Below, piece after piece: positions 43,536-51,930 of a DNA stretch of 64,000 nt. The stretch covers positions 1,116,001 to 1,180,000 of the forward strand of contig NZ_JAHUZF010000006.1 in NCBI RefSeq assembly GCF_019218295.1, given 5' to 3'. The notes under the pieces were generated by a model, which saw nothing but the letters and a program-made list of their open reading frames with translations, ran no database searches and was not told the DNA's origin. The position numbers and the translations under genes were made by a program. This DNA is from Maritimibacter sp. DP1N21-5 (GTDB lineage Bacteria; Pseudomonadota; Alphaproteobacteria; Rhodobacterales; Rhodobacteraceae). The stretch's first letter is position 1, and each line of letters begins with the position of its first letter.

Positions 43536-44483
43536 ATGGATCAGCGGATCGTCCCGGCCAATCAGGGGAAATTCATCGACCCCGAGGTCACGGCAGACGG
43601 CAGCGACCGGGCAACCGTGGCTTTGACGAATCCGACGACGCTCTGGTTCAACACGGGAACGCTCTGCAACATCGCCTGTGAGAACTGCTATATCGAGAGC
43701 TCGCCGGACAACGACCGCCTTGCCTATATGACGGCCGCCGAGGTCCGTGATTTTCTTGGGCAGATCGCCGAGCGCGGCTGGCCGGTGCGCGAAATCGGCT
43801 TCACCGGCGGCGAGCCCTTCATGAACCCCGACATCATCGCCATGATGCGCGACAGCCTGTCGGCCGGGTTCGAGGTCCTCGTCCTCACCAATGCAATGCG
43901 CCCCATGCAGCGCCCGCAGGTCACGGCGCACCTGGGGCAGCTGATCAAGGGGTTTGGCGCCAGGATCACGCTGCGGGTTTCGCTCGATCATTGGACCGAA
44001 GCGGGCCACGACGCCGTGCGCGGGGCGGGAAGCTGGTCCTCGACCCTTGCCGGGACCGACTGGATCGCGGGCCAGTCCTGCACCCTCGCCGTCGCTGGCC
44101 GGGCGCGGTGGGACGAGACCGAAGACGAGGCCCGTGCCGGCTATGCGGCGCTCTTTCGAGACCGCGACTGGCCGATCGACGCGATGAATCCGGCGGAGCT
44201 CGTCCTTTTCCCCGAGATGGACCTCTCCGTCGAAGTGCCCGAGATCACGACGGCCTGCTGGGGGATCCTGAACAAATCGCCCTCGGACGTGATGTGCGCC
44301 ACCTCGCGCATGGTGGTGAAACGCCGGGGCGCCCTGCCCTCGGTCACCGCCTGCACGCTCCTGCCCTACGAAGACGGCTTCGACCTCGGCCCGACGCTCG
44401 CGGACGCCGAGCGCCCGGTGGCGCTCAATCACCCGCATTGCGCGAAGTTCTGCGTTCTGGGCGGCGCGTCCTGTTCGGCCTGA
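43536..44483 (+). CDS. Radical SAM protein of unknown function
   Basis: The 315-residue protein has the radical SAM cluster motif CNIACENC (Cys44, Cys48, Cys51), followed by GFTGGEPFMNPDI, the SAM-contacting GGEP. Further cysteines near the C-terminus (TACWGIL, VMCATSR, TACTLLP, HCAKFCVLGGASCSA) suggest an auxiliary cluster, as in SPASM-like enzymes. The substrate is unknown. A Hint-domain gene starts 73 bases later on the same strand. A GGAG site precedes the ATG. It is divergent from the zwf operon. Confidence 0.85.
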   Translation: MDQRIVPANQGKFIDPEVTADGSDRATVALTNPTTLWFNTGTLCNIACENCYIESSPDNDRLAYMTAAEVRDFLGQIAERGWPVREIGFTGGEPFMNPDIIAMMRDSLSAGFEVLVLTNAMRPMQRPQVTAHLGQLIKGFGARITLRVSLDHWTEAGHDAVRGAGSWSSTLAGTDWIAGQSCTLAVAGRARWDETEDEARAGYAALFRDRDWPIDAMNPAELVLFPEMDLSVEVPEITTACWGILNKSPSDVMCATSRMVVKRRGALPSVTACTLLPYEDGFDLGPTLADAERPVALNHPHCAKFCVLGGASCSA

Positions 44484-44556
44484 GGGGCCAGGCTTCACTT
44501 AACGGCATCTCAACGATGCAGCCCTATGCCTTTGGGAATGAACCAAGGGCACCCTA

Positions 44557-45726
44557 GTGGCTGACAATATCTTCTGGTCGACGCTCTATCTCGGCAAGCT
44601 GGCCCAGATGGATACCGATGAGGCGTCTCTCACCGTCGAGACGGCCGCACCCCTGCTGACCACTTTTGGCGCAGGGGCCGGAAACGCACTGGCCACACGG
44701 ATCGTGACCGTCAGGACGGATACCGGTTCCTTCGACAACACTGTGACGACGGACAACGACCTGCTCGCCACCGACACGGTGCATTACGACCTTGGCGCCG
44801 GCATGGTGCACACCAAGCTCGACGCCGCGCTCCTGATGAATGCCACAGTCACGTTCTATGACCAAACCTCGATCGCGCTGCAGATCGGGGTGGTGCAAAC
44901 CCAGACCGGCGACACATTCGCGATCATCCGGGATACGGAACCGGAACTGGCGAGCCAGGGCATCGACCGGATCACCTTCACCTCGGTTGCCACGTCGAAC
45001 TACACCGGCGTCGTGCAGGATGCCGCCGCCCGGCTTGACTATGTCTGTTTCACCTCCGGGACCCTGATCGACACGCTGTCGGGGCCGCGCCGGATGGACC
45101 GACTTCGCCCCGGCGATCTTGTGACCACGCTCGACAGCGGGCCGCAGCCGGTGGAATGGATCGGAAAACGGCGCATCCGTTTCGCGGAGCGTCCGCATCC
45201 GGCGCAACCCCTGTGCATCTCGCGCGGGGCCTTCGGGCCCGGTCTGCCGACCCGTGACCTGCTCCTGTCGCCCAATCACCGGGTGCTGGTCGCCACCTCC
45301 GGCGCCTTCGCTCTCCATGACCCCCTCGGCGCGCTCGCCCCTGTAAAGGCGCTCGCGCAGGACAGAGGCATCCGCGCCCTGCCCGGGCGTCGGGAGATTA
45401 CCTATTTCTCGATGCTCCTGCCCCGGCATGAGATCGTGATCGCGAATGGCATCGCGGTGGAAAGCCTGTTTCCGGGGCCTGAAGCGTTTGGCACGCTCAG
45501 CGGCGGCGAACGCTCCGACTGGCTCCGCCTCGCCGCGCGCATGGGCCGCCTGACAGGCACACCGCCGGCGCGGCTCATGCTCTCTGTGGCCGAAACACGG
45601 GCCGCCCGGCAGGCAGGGCTTCTGTCCCTGCCGGGGACGAAACCCGTGCCCCTCGGCTGGTCGGCCACCCGCCACGCCCCGCGCCAGATGCCCGAACACC
45701 TCGAGGCACGAGAGCGGCGCGCGTGA
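44557..45726 (+). CDS. Hint (hedgehog/intein-like) domain protein, 389 residues
   Basis: An N-terminal beta-rich part of about 160 residues has no recognised family. It is followed by a Hint domain that opens at Cys164 (CFTSGTLIDTLSG) and contains RPGDLVTTLDSGPQPVEWIG, LLLSPNHRVLVAT and FSMLLPRHEIVIANGIAVES. The catalytic Cys and the HEIV/NG end region are kept, so self-cleavage is possible. Translation starts at GTG with AAGGG 7 bases upstream. No signal peptide is visible. It follows the radical SAM gene and converges on the HNH gene with three bases between stops. Confidence 0.85.
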   Translation: MADNIFWSTLYLGKLAQMDTDEASLTVETAAPLLTTFGAGAGNALATRIVTVRTDTGSFDNTVTTDNDLLATDTVHYDLGAGMVHTKLDAALLMNATVTFYDQTSIALQIGVVQTQTGDTFAIIRDTEPELASQGIDRITFTSVATSNYTGVVQDAAARLDYVCFTSGTLIDTLSGPRRMDRLRPGDLVTTLDSGPQPVEWIGKRRIRFAERPHPAQPLCISRGAFGPGLPTRDLLLSPNHRVLVATSGAFALHDPLGALAPVKALAQDRGIRALPGRREITYFSMLLPRHEIVIANGIAVESLFPGPEAFGTLSGGERSDWLRLAARMGRLTGTPPARLMLSVAETRAARQAGLLSLPGTKPVPLGWSATRHAPRQMPEHLEARERRA

Positions 45727-45729
45727 GCG

Positions 45730-46314
45730 TCACTCTTCCAGTTCGGCGTCCCAGTAGAGGAAGTCCATCCAGCTATCGTGCAGGAAGTTCGGCGGAAAGC
45801 GCCGGCCCATGTTGCGCAGCTCTTCCGCCCCGGGCTGGCGTGGCGGTTTGCGCAGGGCGAGGCCTGACTGATGCAGGGGCCGCGACCCTTTCTTCAGATT
45901 GCACCGGGAACAGGCCGCCACGACGTTTTCCCACGATGTGATTCCGCCCCGCGCCCGTGGCACGACGTGATCGAAGGTCAGATCGCCCTTCGATCCGCAG
46001 TACTGGCAGCAGAACTCGTCCCTCAAGAAAAGATTAAAGCGCGTGAAGGCCACGCGCTTTTGAGGTTTGACGTAATCTTTCAGCACCACCACCGAGGGGA
46101 TCCTGATCTCCATACTGGGGCTTCGGACCGTCTCTTCGTATTCGGCGATGATGTTCACCCTGTCCAGAAACACCGCCTTCACCGCCTCCTGCCACGGCCA
46201 CAGCGACAGTGGATAATAGGATAACGGTCGATAATCCGCATTCAGCACCAGCGCGGGATGCGACCGCGGGTTGCTGTGGTCTCTGACAAAACTCGTCCTG
46301 AAATCGCCGTCCAT
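45730..46314 (-). CDS. HNH endonuclease family protein
   Basis: The 194-residue protein carries an HNH domain (about 102-150): CCQYCG, the DHVVPRARGG catalytic segment, NVVAACSRCN, with two CxxC zinc pairs. The N-terminal part, SHPALVLNADYRPLSYYPLS, is typical of a widespread HNH family found in alphaproteobacteria and cyanobacteria whose in vivo role is unclear. It stands alone, with a 240-base upstream gap that must hold its promoter. Nothing links it to a mobile element here. Confidence 0.88.
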   Translation of the reverse strand: MDGDFRTSFVRDHSNPRSHPALVLNADYRPLSYYPLSLWPWQEAVKAVFLDRVNIIAEYEETVRSPSMEIRIPSVVVLKDYVKPQKRVAFTRFNLFLRDEFCCQYCGSKGDLTFDHVVPRARGGITSWENVVAACSRCNLKKGSRPLHQSGLALRKPPRQPGAEELRNMGRRFPPNFLHDSWMDFLYWDAELEE

Positions 46315-46555
46315 TCTTAGTGACTCCGCTCTCGCCCTGTGCCCCGGATATTTCGCCTTGGTTGCAGGGCGGGAGCCCCCGCCCCGTCATGTCCTAACTT
46401 GGACTATATCTGGGTTCGGAAACCTGACAAGCCCCATGATCTGGGCGCAGTCTGACCGGACCTCATGTCAGCCATGTGACAGGCCAGCGGCGCAGCGAGA
46501 TGTCGGCTAAATGCATAGAAAACAGGCACAATCGGAGCGTGCCCATCCGAGGACG

Positions 46556-47233
46556 TCACCCCCGGTCGAGCGGGACCCCCAAACGTTCGGCCATGAAAGA
46601 CAGCGCCGCCCCCAGCCCGTCAGGGGCGATTCCATGTCCGGTGCCTTCCTGAACATGGCCATAGACGGTGAAGCCCGCGTCCTGAAGGATCGCGCCCGCT
46701 TCGTGGAAGTGATTGAAGGGCACCATTTCATCCGCCGTCCCGTGGATCAGGAGCACCGGCAGGCGCACCTTCACATGCTCGGCAAAATGCTCCGGGTCGA
46801 GCAGGCGACCGGAAAAGGCGACGAGACCGGCAATCGGCGCGTCACGCTGCGGCAGGGTTTGCAGGGACATCATGGTGCCTTGCGAAAACCCGACGACGAC
46901 GAGTTGTTCGGGCCCGATTTCCTCGGCCTGCATCACGATGTCAAGAAAGGCGTCGATATCCTCCTGCGCCGCAGCCGCTCCGGCCTCGGCCGCCTCCTGT
47001 GACGAGCCGTCGAGCCAGGGAATCGGGAACCACTGGAAGCCAAAGGGGTTGCCCGCGCATTTCTCGGGCGCGTCAGGGGCATAGAAAGTCGTGTCAGGCA
47101 AATGGGGCGCAAGCGGTTCGGCAAGACCCAGAAGATCCGCGCCATCGGCCCCGTAGCCATGCAGGAACACCACGACCGAGGTGGTGGTGCCGGAAGCCGC
47201 TTCCCGTTTCTTGAACTGCAATTCGCGCGCCAT
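46556..47233 (-). CDS. Alpha/beta hydrolase, phospholipase/carboxylesterase family (YpfH-like)
   Basis: The 225-residue protein has VVVFLHGYGADGADLL as the oxyanion strand, the nucleophile elbow VVGFSQGTMMS (Ser in GFSQG), Asp in IHGTADEMVPF and His in EGTGHGIAPDGL. It is a cytoplasmic esterase of wide substrate range. The ATG shares one base with the stop of the AlkA-like gene (TGATG-type junction), which sets the start. It is the last gene of the cbiD-cobK-glycosylase-esterase row. Confidence 0.9.
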   Translation of the reverse strand: MARELQFKKREAASGTTTSVVVFLHGYGADGADLLGLAEPLAPHLPDTTFYAPDAPEKCAGNPFGFQWFPIPWLDGSSQEAAEAGAAAAQEDIDAFLDIVMQAEEIGPEQLVVVGFSQGTMMSLQTLPQRDAPIAGLVAFSGRLLDPEHFAEHVKVRLPVLLIHGTADEMVPFNHFHEAGAILQDAGFTVYGHVQEGTGHGIAPDGLGAALSFMAERLGVPLDRG

Positions 47234-47865
47234 CACCGCACCCCTTCCCGTTGTTTGACCACCCGGTAATAGGACCACAGGAGCCGCGCCGCAACGGCCC
47301 GCCACGGCGACCAATCCTGCGCCATGATGCGCAGTTGGCGCTCGCCCGGACGTTCCGGCAGGTTGAACAACACCCGCGCCGCCTCCTGCAAGGCGAGGTC
47401 GCCAGGGGCGAAGACGTCTGCCCGACCCAACGAGAACATCGCATAGATTTCCGCAGTCCAGCGCCCGATCCCCGGCAGCGCGACCAGCCGCGCGATCACG
47501 GATTCGTCGGGCAGGTCCGACAGCGCGTCGAAGTTCAGTCCGGACTCGGCAAGTGCGAGGGCATAGCGGATCTTCTGGCGCGACAGCCCGACCGCGCGCA
47601 GCCCCTCCTCGCCCGCTCGCGCCACAGGTCCCGGTGAGACCAGCCCCGCCGCCTCCATCCGCGCCCAGATTGCAGCGGCCGAGGCGGTGGAAACCTGCTG
47701 GCTCACGATGGCCGACAGAAGCTCGGCAAAGCCCTCGGGCTTGCGACGCAGGGGAAGCGCGCCGGTTTTGACAAGCGCCGCCGCGAAACGCGGCTCTCGG
47801 GCGGCGAGCCAGGCAGCGCCCTCTTCCACGCAGCCCGGTCCCTCGATGATGCGGCCGACGCTCAC
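47233..47865 (-). CDS. DNA-3-methyladenine glycosylase (AlkA-like, HhH-GPD)
   Basis: The 210-residue protein has LLSAIVSQQVSTASAAAIW, the helix-hairpin-helix LVALPGIGRWTAEIYAMF and the catalytic aspartate in DVFAPGDLALQEAAR. It removes alkylated bases from DNA. It lacks the N-terminal domain of Escherichia coli AlkA, as many short members do. It overlaps cobK by four bases upstream and the esterase gene by one base downstream, so it is coupled to cobalamin genes without an obvious functional link. Confidence 0.9.
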   Translation of the reverse strand: MSVGRIIEGPGCVEEGAAWLAAREPRFAAALVKTGALPLRRKPEGFAELLSAIVSQQVSTASAAAIWARMEAAGLVSPGPVARAGEEGLRAVGLSRQKIRYALALAESGLNFDALSDLPDESVIARLVALPGIGRWTAEIYAMFSLGRADVFAPGDLALQEAARVLFNLPERPGERQLRIMAQDWSPWRAVAARLLWSYYRVVKQREGVR

Positions 47866-48593
47866 AACCGGTCCACCCAGTCGATCGCCTGCTCCAAGGT
47901 CTCGACCACCTCACCAGCAGGGGGCGGTGGCCGAGAGATCATGATCACGGGAAGGCCCAACTGCCGCGCTGCGACGAGCTTGGCTTCGCCCCCCGTGCCG
48001 CCAGCGTTCTTCGTGACCAGGAGGGTCACCCCTTCCTCACGGAAGGTCTCGATCTCGTCACCCGCGTCGAAAGGCGGCCGCCCGACGAGCCAGTTACCGA
48101 CCATCCAGGGAAATGGCTGATCCGTCGGGTCGATCCGGCGACACAGAATCCGGCGCGCGTCGAGCGGGCCGATGGCGTCGAGAGACCCGGGTCCGGTCGC
48201 CAGAAACACGACGTCATCCTGCTTGACGTGATCGCCCACTCGGGCCGCGCTTTCCACCTCCTGCCAATCGTCGCCGGGTCCGGGTTGCCAGGGCGGCCTC
48301 AGGAGGACCAGACGCGGCAGGCCGAGGGACCGACAAATCTCCGCTGTGCGCTCGGTAATCCGCGCCGCGAATGGATGCGTCGCATCAATGACGGCGTCGA
48401 AGCCCATACCTTGCATGAATTTTTTCTGAGCCTCACGACTACCGAAGCCGCCCGTCCGCAGGTTTCCCTGCAGCGGAAGCGGGCTGCGCGTGGCGCCGGC
48501 CAGCGACACGGTGAGGTCGATGCGACCGTCGCGGTCGAGCCGAGCGGCGAGCGCCCGCGCTTCGGTGGTGCCGGCCAGAAGCAGGATCTTCAT
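47862..48593 (-). CDS. cobK: Precorrin-6A / cobalt-precorrin-6A reductase
   Basis: The 243-residue enzyme has KILLLAGTTEARALAARL, AVIDATHPFAARITERTAEI, VFLATGPGSLDAIGPLDA and LVTKNAGGTGGEAKLVAAR, all family marks. It reduces precorrin-6A with NADPH during corrin ring synthesis. Its ATG overlaps the cbiD stop by four bases and its end overlaps the AlkA-like start, so all three are translated together. Confidence 0.93.
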   Translation of the reverse strand: MKILLLAGTTEARALAARLDRDGRIDLTVSLAGATRSPLPLQGNLRTGGFGSREAQKKFMQGMGFDAVIDATHPFAARITERTAEICRSLGLPRLVLLRPPWQPGPGDDWQEVESAARVGDHVKQDDVVFLATGPGSLDAIGPLDARRILCRRIDPTDQPFPWMVGNWLVGRPPFDAGDEIETFREEGVTLLVTKNAGGTGGEAKLVAARQLGLPVIMISRPPPPAGEVVETLEQAIDWVDRL

Positions 48594-49636
48594 GGCCCGG
48601 CCCGCCCGATGACCGCGCCCGCCCGGTCCACGATGACGACGTCGAACCGGGTGTCCTTCCCGAAGCGGTCCCGGATCTGGTCCAAGGCCCGCCGCGCGAC
48701 GATGTCCGGCAGTTTTTCGCCTGCGAACTCATAGGCTTCCAGAGCCGAGTTCATCTTCTTTATCCGCGGCTCCTCCAGCCAGTCCGCCAAGGCGCCCATA
48801 TCGACCTGCGCGCGTTTTGAATGCAGGTCCCAGGCGCCCTGGGCGAGCTTCGTGATCTTGCCGATCCCGCCCCCGACGGTCACGCGGTCGACCGGATGCG
48901 TGGACAGATACTTGAGCATCCCCCCCACGAAATCCCCCATGTCGAGCATCGCCCCCTCGGGCAGACCGTAGAGCGCGCGCACGGCCCGCTCGCTCGTGGC
49001 ACCCGTGCAGCCCGCGACATGAGTCAGACCTTCGGCCCGCGCCACGTCGATCCCGCGATGGATGGAGGCGATCCAGGCCGCGCAGGAAAACGGCCGCACG
49101 ATTCCCGTGGTGCCAAGGACAGACAGACCGCCCTCGATCCCGAGCCGGGGATTCCAGGTCTTGGCCGCAATCGCCTCGCCACCCGGAATGGAGACCGTGA
49201 TCAGAACGTCTGGCGACTGGCCGAAACGCGCGGCCAGCTCGGCCACCTGCGCCGCCATCATCTCACGCGGAACCGGGTTGATCGCGGGCTCGCCCGGCGC
49301 GATCGGCAGGCCGGGCTTCGTCACGATGCCCACACCGGGACCGGCCTCAAAACGCACGCCGGTGCCGCCGGGCGTCACGCGCGCCACGATCAGCGCGCCG
49401 TGAGTCACGTCTGGGTCGTCGCCCGCGTCCTTGGTGATGCCCACTTCGGCCCAGCCCTCGCCCTCCGCGACATGGGCGAGCGGGAAGGTCGGCGTCTCGC
49501 CCCTCGGAAGGGTGATGGTCACGTCATCCGGCCAGGCCCCGCCCCAAAGACGCAAGAGCGCCGCCCGCACGGCGGCGGTGGCGCAGGCGCCCGTGGTCCA
49601 GCCCCGGCGCAACTCTCGGACAGATGTGTCGTTCAT
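48590..49636 (-). CDS. cbiD: Cobalt-precorrin-5B C1-methyltransferase
   Basis: The 348-residue enzyme has the N-terminal RRGWTTGACATAAVRAALL, AGPGVGIVTKPGLPI, GTTGIVRPFSCAAWIAS and GGGIGKITKLAQG. CbiD methylates C-1 of the corrin precursor and is best known from the anaerobic pathway. It begins the leftward row cbiD-cobK-glycosylase-esterase and is divergent from cobA, with about 130 bases between starts. No cobalamin riboswitch features were found in that spacer. Confidence 0.93.
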   Translation of the reverse strand: MNDTSVRELRRGWTTGACATAAVRAALLRLWGGAWPDDVTITLPRGETPTFPLAHVAEGEGWAEVGITKDAGDDPDVTHGALIVARVTPGGTGVRFEAGPGVGIVTKPGLPIAPGEPAINPVPREMMAAQVAELAARFGQSPDVLITVSIPGGEAIAAKTWNPRLGIEGGLSVLGTTGIVRPFSCAAWIASIHRGIDVARAEGLTHVAGCTGATSERAVRALYGLPEGAMLDMGDFVGGMLKYLSTHPVDRVTVGGGIGKITKLAQGAWDLHSKRAQVDMGALADWLEEPRIKKMNSALEAYEFAGEKLPDIVARRALDQIRDRFGKDTRFDVVIVDRAGAVIGRAGP

Positions 49637-49767
49637 CGCCGCGACTATGGCCGCGCGGGCGTGAAAAGAACAGGGGGACTACCGAGGTTCAGAGCGATGG
49701 TCGCAGGCAGCCGGCCATGGTCGCAACCGGCCTTTCCGAGTGACCGGCAAGGGTGCATAACGGCCCC

Positions 49768-50622
49768 ATGACGACACAGACCTTCTCCCTTCCCCCCGGC
49801 GACTGGCCCCTCATGGAGCCCGGCTGGGTTTGGCTCTGCGGTGCCGGTCCCGGTGATCCCGGCCTTCTTTCGCTGCACGCGCTCAATGCACTCGGACAGG
49901 CCGACGTCATCGTTCACGACGCGCTGGTGGATCCCCGCATCCTCGACTGGGCACCCGAGGGGACCGAACGCATCCACGCCGGGAAACGCGGCGGCAAGCC
50001 ATCGGCCAAACAGCGCGACATTTCGCTTCAGCTGGTCGACCTCGCCCGCGCGGGCAAGCGGGTCTTGCGCCTGAAGGGGGGCGATCCCTTCGTCTTCGGG
50101 CGCGGCGGCGAAGAAGGCCAGACCCTTGTTCAGCACGGAGTTCCGATCCGCATCATTCCGGGCATCACGGCGGGCATCGGCGGGCTGGCCTATGCGGGCA
50201 TCCCCGTCACGCATCGCGACGTCAATCAGGCCGTCACCTTCGTGACGGGGCACGACCGTTCGGGTGCGACAACTCGAGTCGATTGGGCCTCGGTCGCGCG
50301 CGGGTCGCAGGTGATCGTGATCTACATGGGCATGTCGAACCTTGCCGAGATCTGCGCGGACATCATGGCCGCCGGGCGCGCAGGCGATGAACCGGTCGCC
50401 ATCGTGGCCCATGCCACGCTGCCCGAACAACAGGTGCTCGAAACCACCCTCGCCCAAGCGTCGCTGGATGCCGAGAAGGCCCATCTCGCGGCGCCGGCGG
50501 TCATCTGCATCGGGCGCGCCGCGCTTCTGCGGCAGGCGCTCGACTGGCAGTCCCTTGCCATGGGACGCGCACCGAGGGACCTCGACCCCCTGCGAATTGG
50601 CCGTCCGGCGGAAGAGGGATGA
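49768..50622 (+). CDS. cobA: Uroporphyrinogen-III C-methyltransferase
   Basis: The 284-residue SAM enzyme has the SUMT signatures WLCGAGPGDPGLLSLHAL and VLRLKGGDPFVFGRGGEE, plus VTFVTGHDRSGATT. It methylates uroporphyrinogen III at C-2 and C-7 to precorrin-2, the branch step towards B12 and siroheme. It is fused to no other domain. The ATG MTTQTFSLPPGDW is chosen over a GTG five codons earlier that has no ribosome site. It overlaps cobB by four bases. Confidence 0.95.
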   Translation: MTTQTFSLPPGDWPLMEPGWVWLCGAGPGDPGLLSLHALNALGQADVIVHDALVDPRILDWAPEGTERIHAGKRGGKPSAKQRDISLQLVDLARAGKRVLRLKGGDPFVFGRGGEEGQTLVQHGVPIRIIPGITAGIGGLAYAGIPVTHRDVNQAVTFVTGHDRSGATTRVDWASVARGSQVIVIYMGMSNLAEICADIMAAGRAGDEPVAIVAHATLPEQQVLETTLAQASLDAEKAHLAAPAVICIGRAALLRQALDWQSLAMGRAPRDLDPLRIGRPAEEG

Positions 50623-51890
50623 CCCTCTCCGCGACGAACCGGGGCCTGATCCTCGCCGCACCCGCCTCGGGAAGCGGCAAGACGACGCTCAACCTTGGGA
50701 TTCTGCGCGCGCTGTCGCGTCAGGGGGCGCCGGTGCGCGGTGCGAAATTCGGACCCGACTACATCGACCCCCGGTTTCACGAGGCCGCCTCCGGGCAACC
50801 CTCGGTGAACCTCGATGCCTGGGCCATGACGAAACGCCAGATCCGCAGCCTCGCCCATGGTGACGGGCTTCTGATCGTGGAAGGCGCGATGGGATTGTTC
50901 GACGGGGCACCGGATGGCGACGGGGCGACGGCAGACCTCGCCCGGATCCTCGACCTTCCGGTGATCCTCGTGGTCGATGCGGCCCGGATGTCCCAATCGG
51001 TCGCCGCCGTGGTGCGCGGCTTCGCGACCCACGATCCGGAGGTCCGCGTGGCCGGGGTGATCCTGAACCGGGTCGGCAGTGCCCGTCACGAGGCCATGCT
51101 GCGCCGCGCGCTTGGCCCCCTGGGGCTCCCGGTGCTTGGCACGCTCTACCGCGACGCGGCACTTGCGCTCCCGGACCGCCACCTGGGCCTCGTGCAGGCC
51201 GGCGAACACCCGGACATCGCGACGTTTCTGGACAGTGCCGCCGACCTTGTGGCCGCCGGGATCGACCTCGACGCGCTCGTCGCTCTCGCCCGGCCCGTCG
51301 CCTCGGTTGCGCCGGGGCCGGTCCAGCCCAGACCGCGACGCATCGCCATTGCGCGCGACACGGCGTTTTCCTTCTCCTATCCGCACCAGCGCGCCGCCTG
51401 GGTGGCGGAGGGCGCGACGCTCCTGCCGTTTTCCCCGCTTGCCGACGAGGCGGTGCCCGATGCGGACTTCGTCTACCTTCCCGGCGGTTATCCTGAGCTT
51501 CACGCAGGCCGGATCGCGGCCAACACGCGCTTCCTCTCATCGCTCCGGGAGGCCGCGACCGAGGCCGACATCTATGGCGAGTGCGGCGGCTACATGGTGC
51601 TGGGCGAATGGCTCACCGATGCCGCAGGCACCCGACACCGCATGGCCGGGCTTCTGGGGCTCTCCACCTCCTTCGAGACGCGCAAGCTCCATCTGGGCTA
51701 TCGAAACCTGACAAGCCACTGGCCCGGCCTGCCCGGTCGCCACAAGGCGCATGAATTCCACTATGCCACCACGATCAGCGCCCAAGGCACGCCGCTCTTC
51801 GATGCGACCGACGCTCTTGGCGAAGCGCTCGATCCCATGGGCCTGATCGAGGGGCGGGTCGCCGGGTCCTTCGCCCATCTCATACCATGA
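50619..51890 (+). CDS. cobB: Cobyrinate / hydrogenobyrinate a,c-diamide synthase
   Basis: The 423-residue enzyme has an N-terminal P-loop domain (LAAPASGSGKTTLNLGILRA, FGPDYIDPRFH, EGAMGLFDG) and a C-terminal glutaminase-like domain with FVYLPGGYPELHAGRIA and the catalytic Cys in IYGECGGYMVLGE. It amidates the a and c side chains of the corrin ring using glutamine and ATP. It is translationally coupled to cobA. An MFS transporter gene starts 40 bases later. Confidence 0.95.
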   Translation: MTLSATNRGLILAAPASGSGKTTLNLGILRALSRQGAPVRGAKFGPDYIDPRFHEAASGQPSVNLDAWAMTKRQIRSLAHGDGLLIVEGAMGLFDGAPDGDGATADLARILDLPVILVVDAARMSQSVAAVVRGFATHDPEVRVAGVILNRVGSARHEAMLRRALGPLGLPVLGTLYRDAALALPDRHLGLVQAGEHPDIATFLDSAADLVAAGIDLDALVALARPVASVAPGPVQPRPRRIAIARDTAFSFSYPHQRAAWVAEGATLLPFSPLADEAVPDADFVYLPGGYPELHAGRIAANTRFLSSLREAATEADIYGECGGYMVLGEWLTDAAGTRHRMAGLLGLSTSFETRKLHLGYRNLTSHWPGLPGRHKAHEFHYATTISAQGTPLFDATDALGEALDPMGLIEGRVAGSFAHLIP

Positions 51891-51930
51891 CCCCTTTTCC
51901 CGGGCGCTCTGAACATATAAGCGATCTTGC

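Noticed and set aside
47234..47914. N-terminal extension of the esterase frame
   Set aside because: It is the out-of-frame shadow of the AlkA-like glycosylase gene; the esterase family N-terminus begins at 47233.
49637..49767. Cobalamin riboswitch between cbiD and cobA
   Set aside because: The spacer is only about 130 bases and shows neither a B12-box-like conserved block nor the long paired leader expected of that element.
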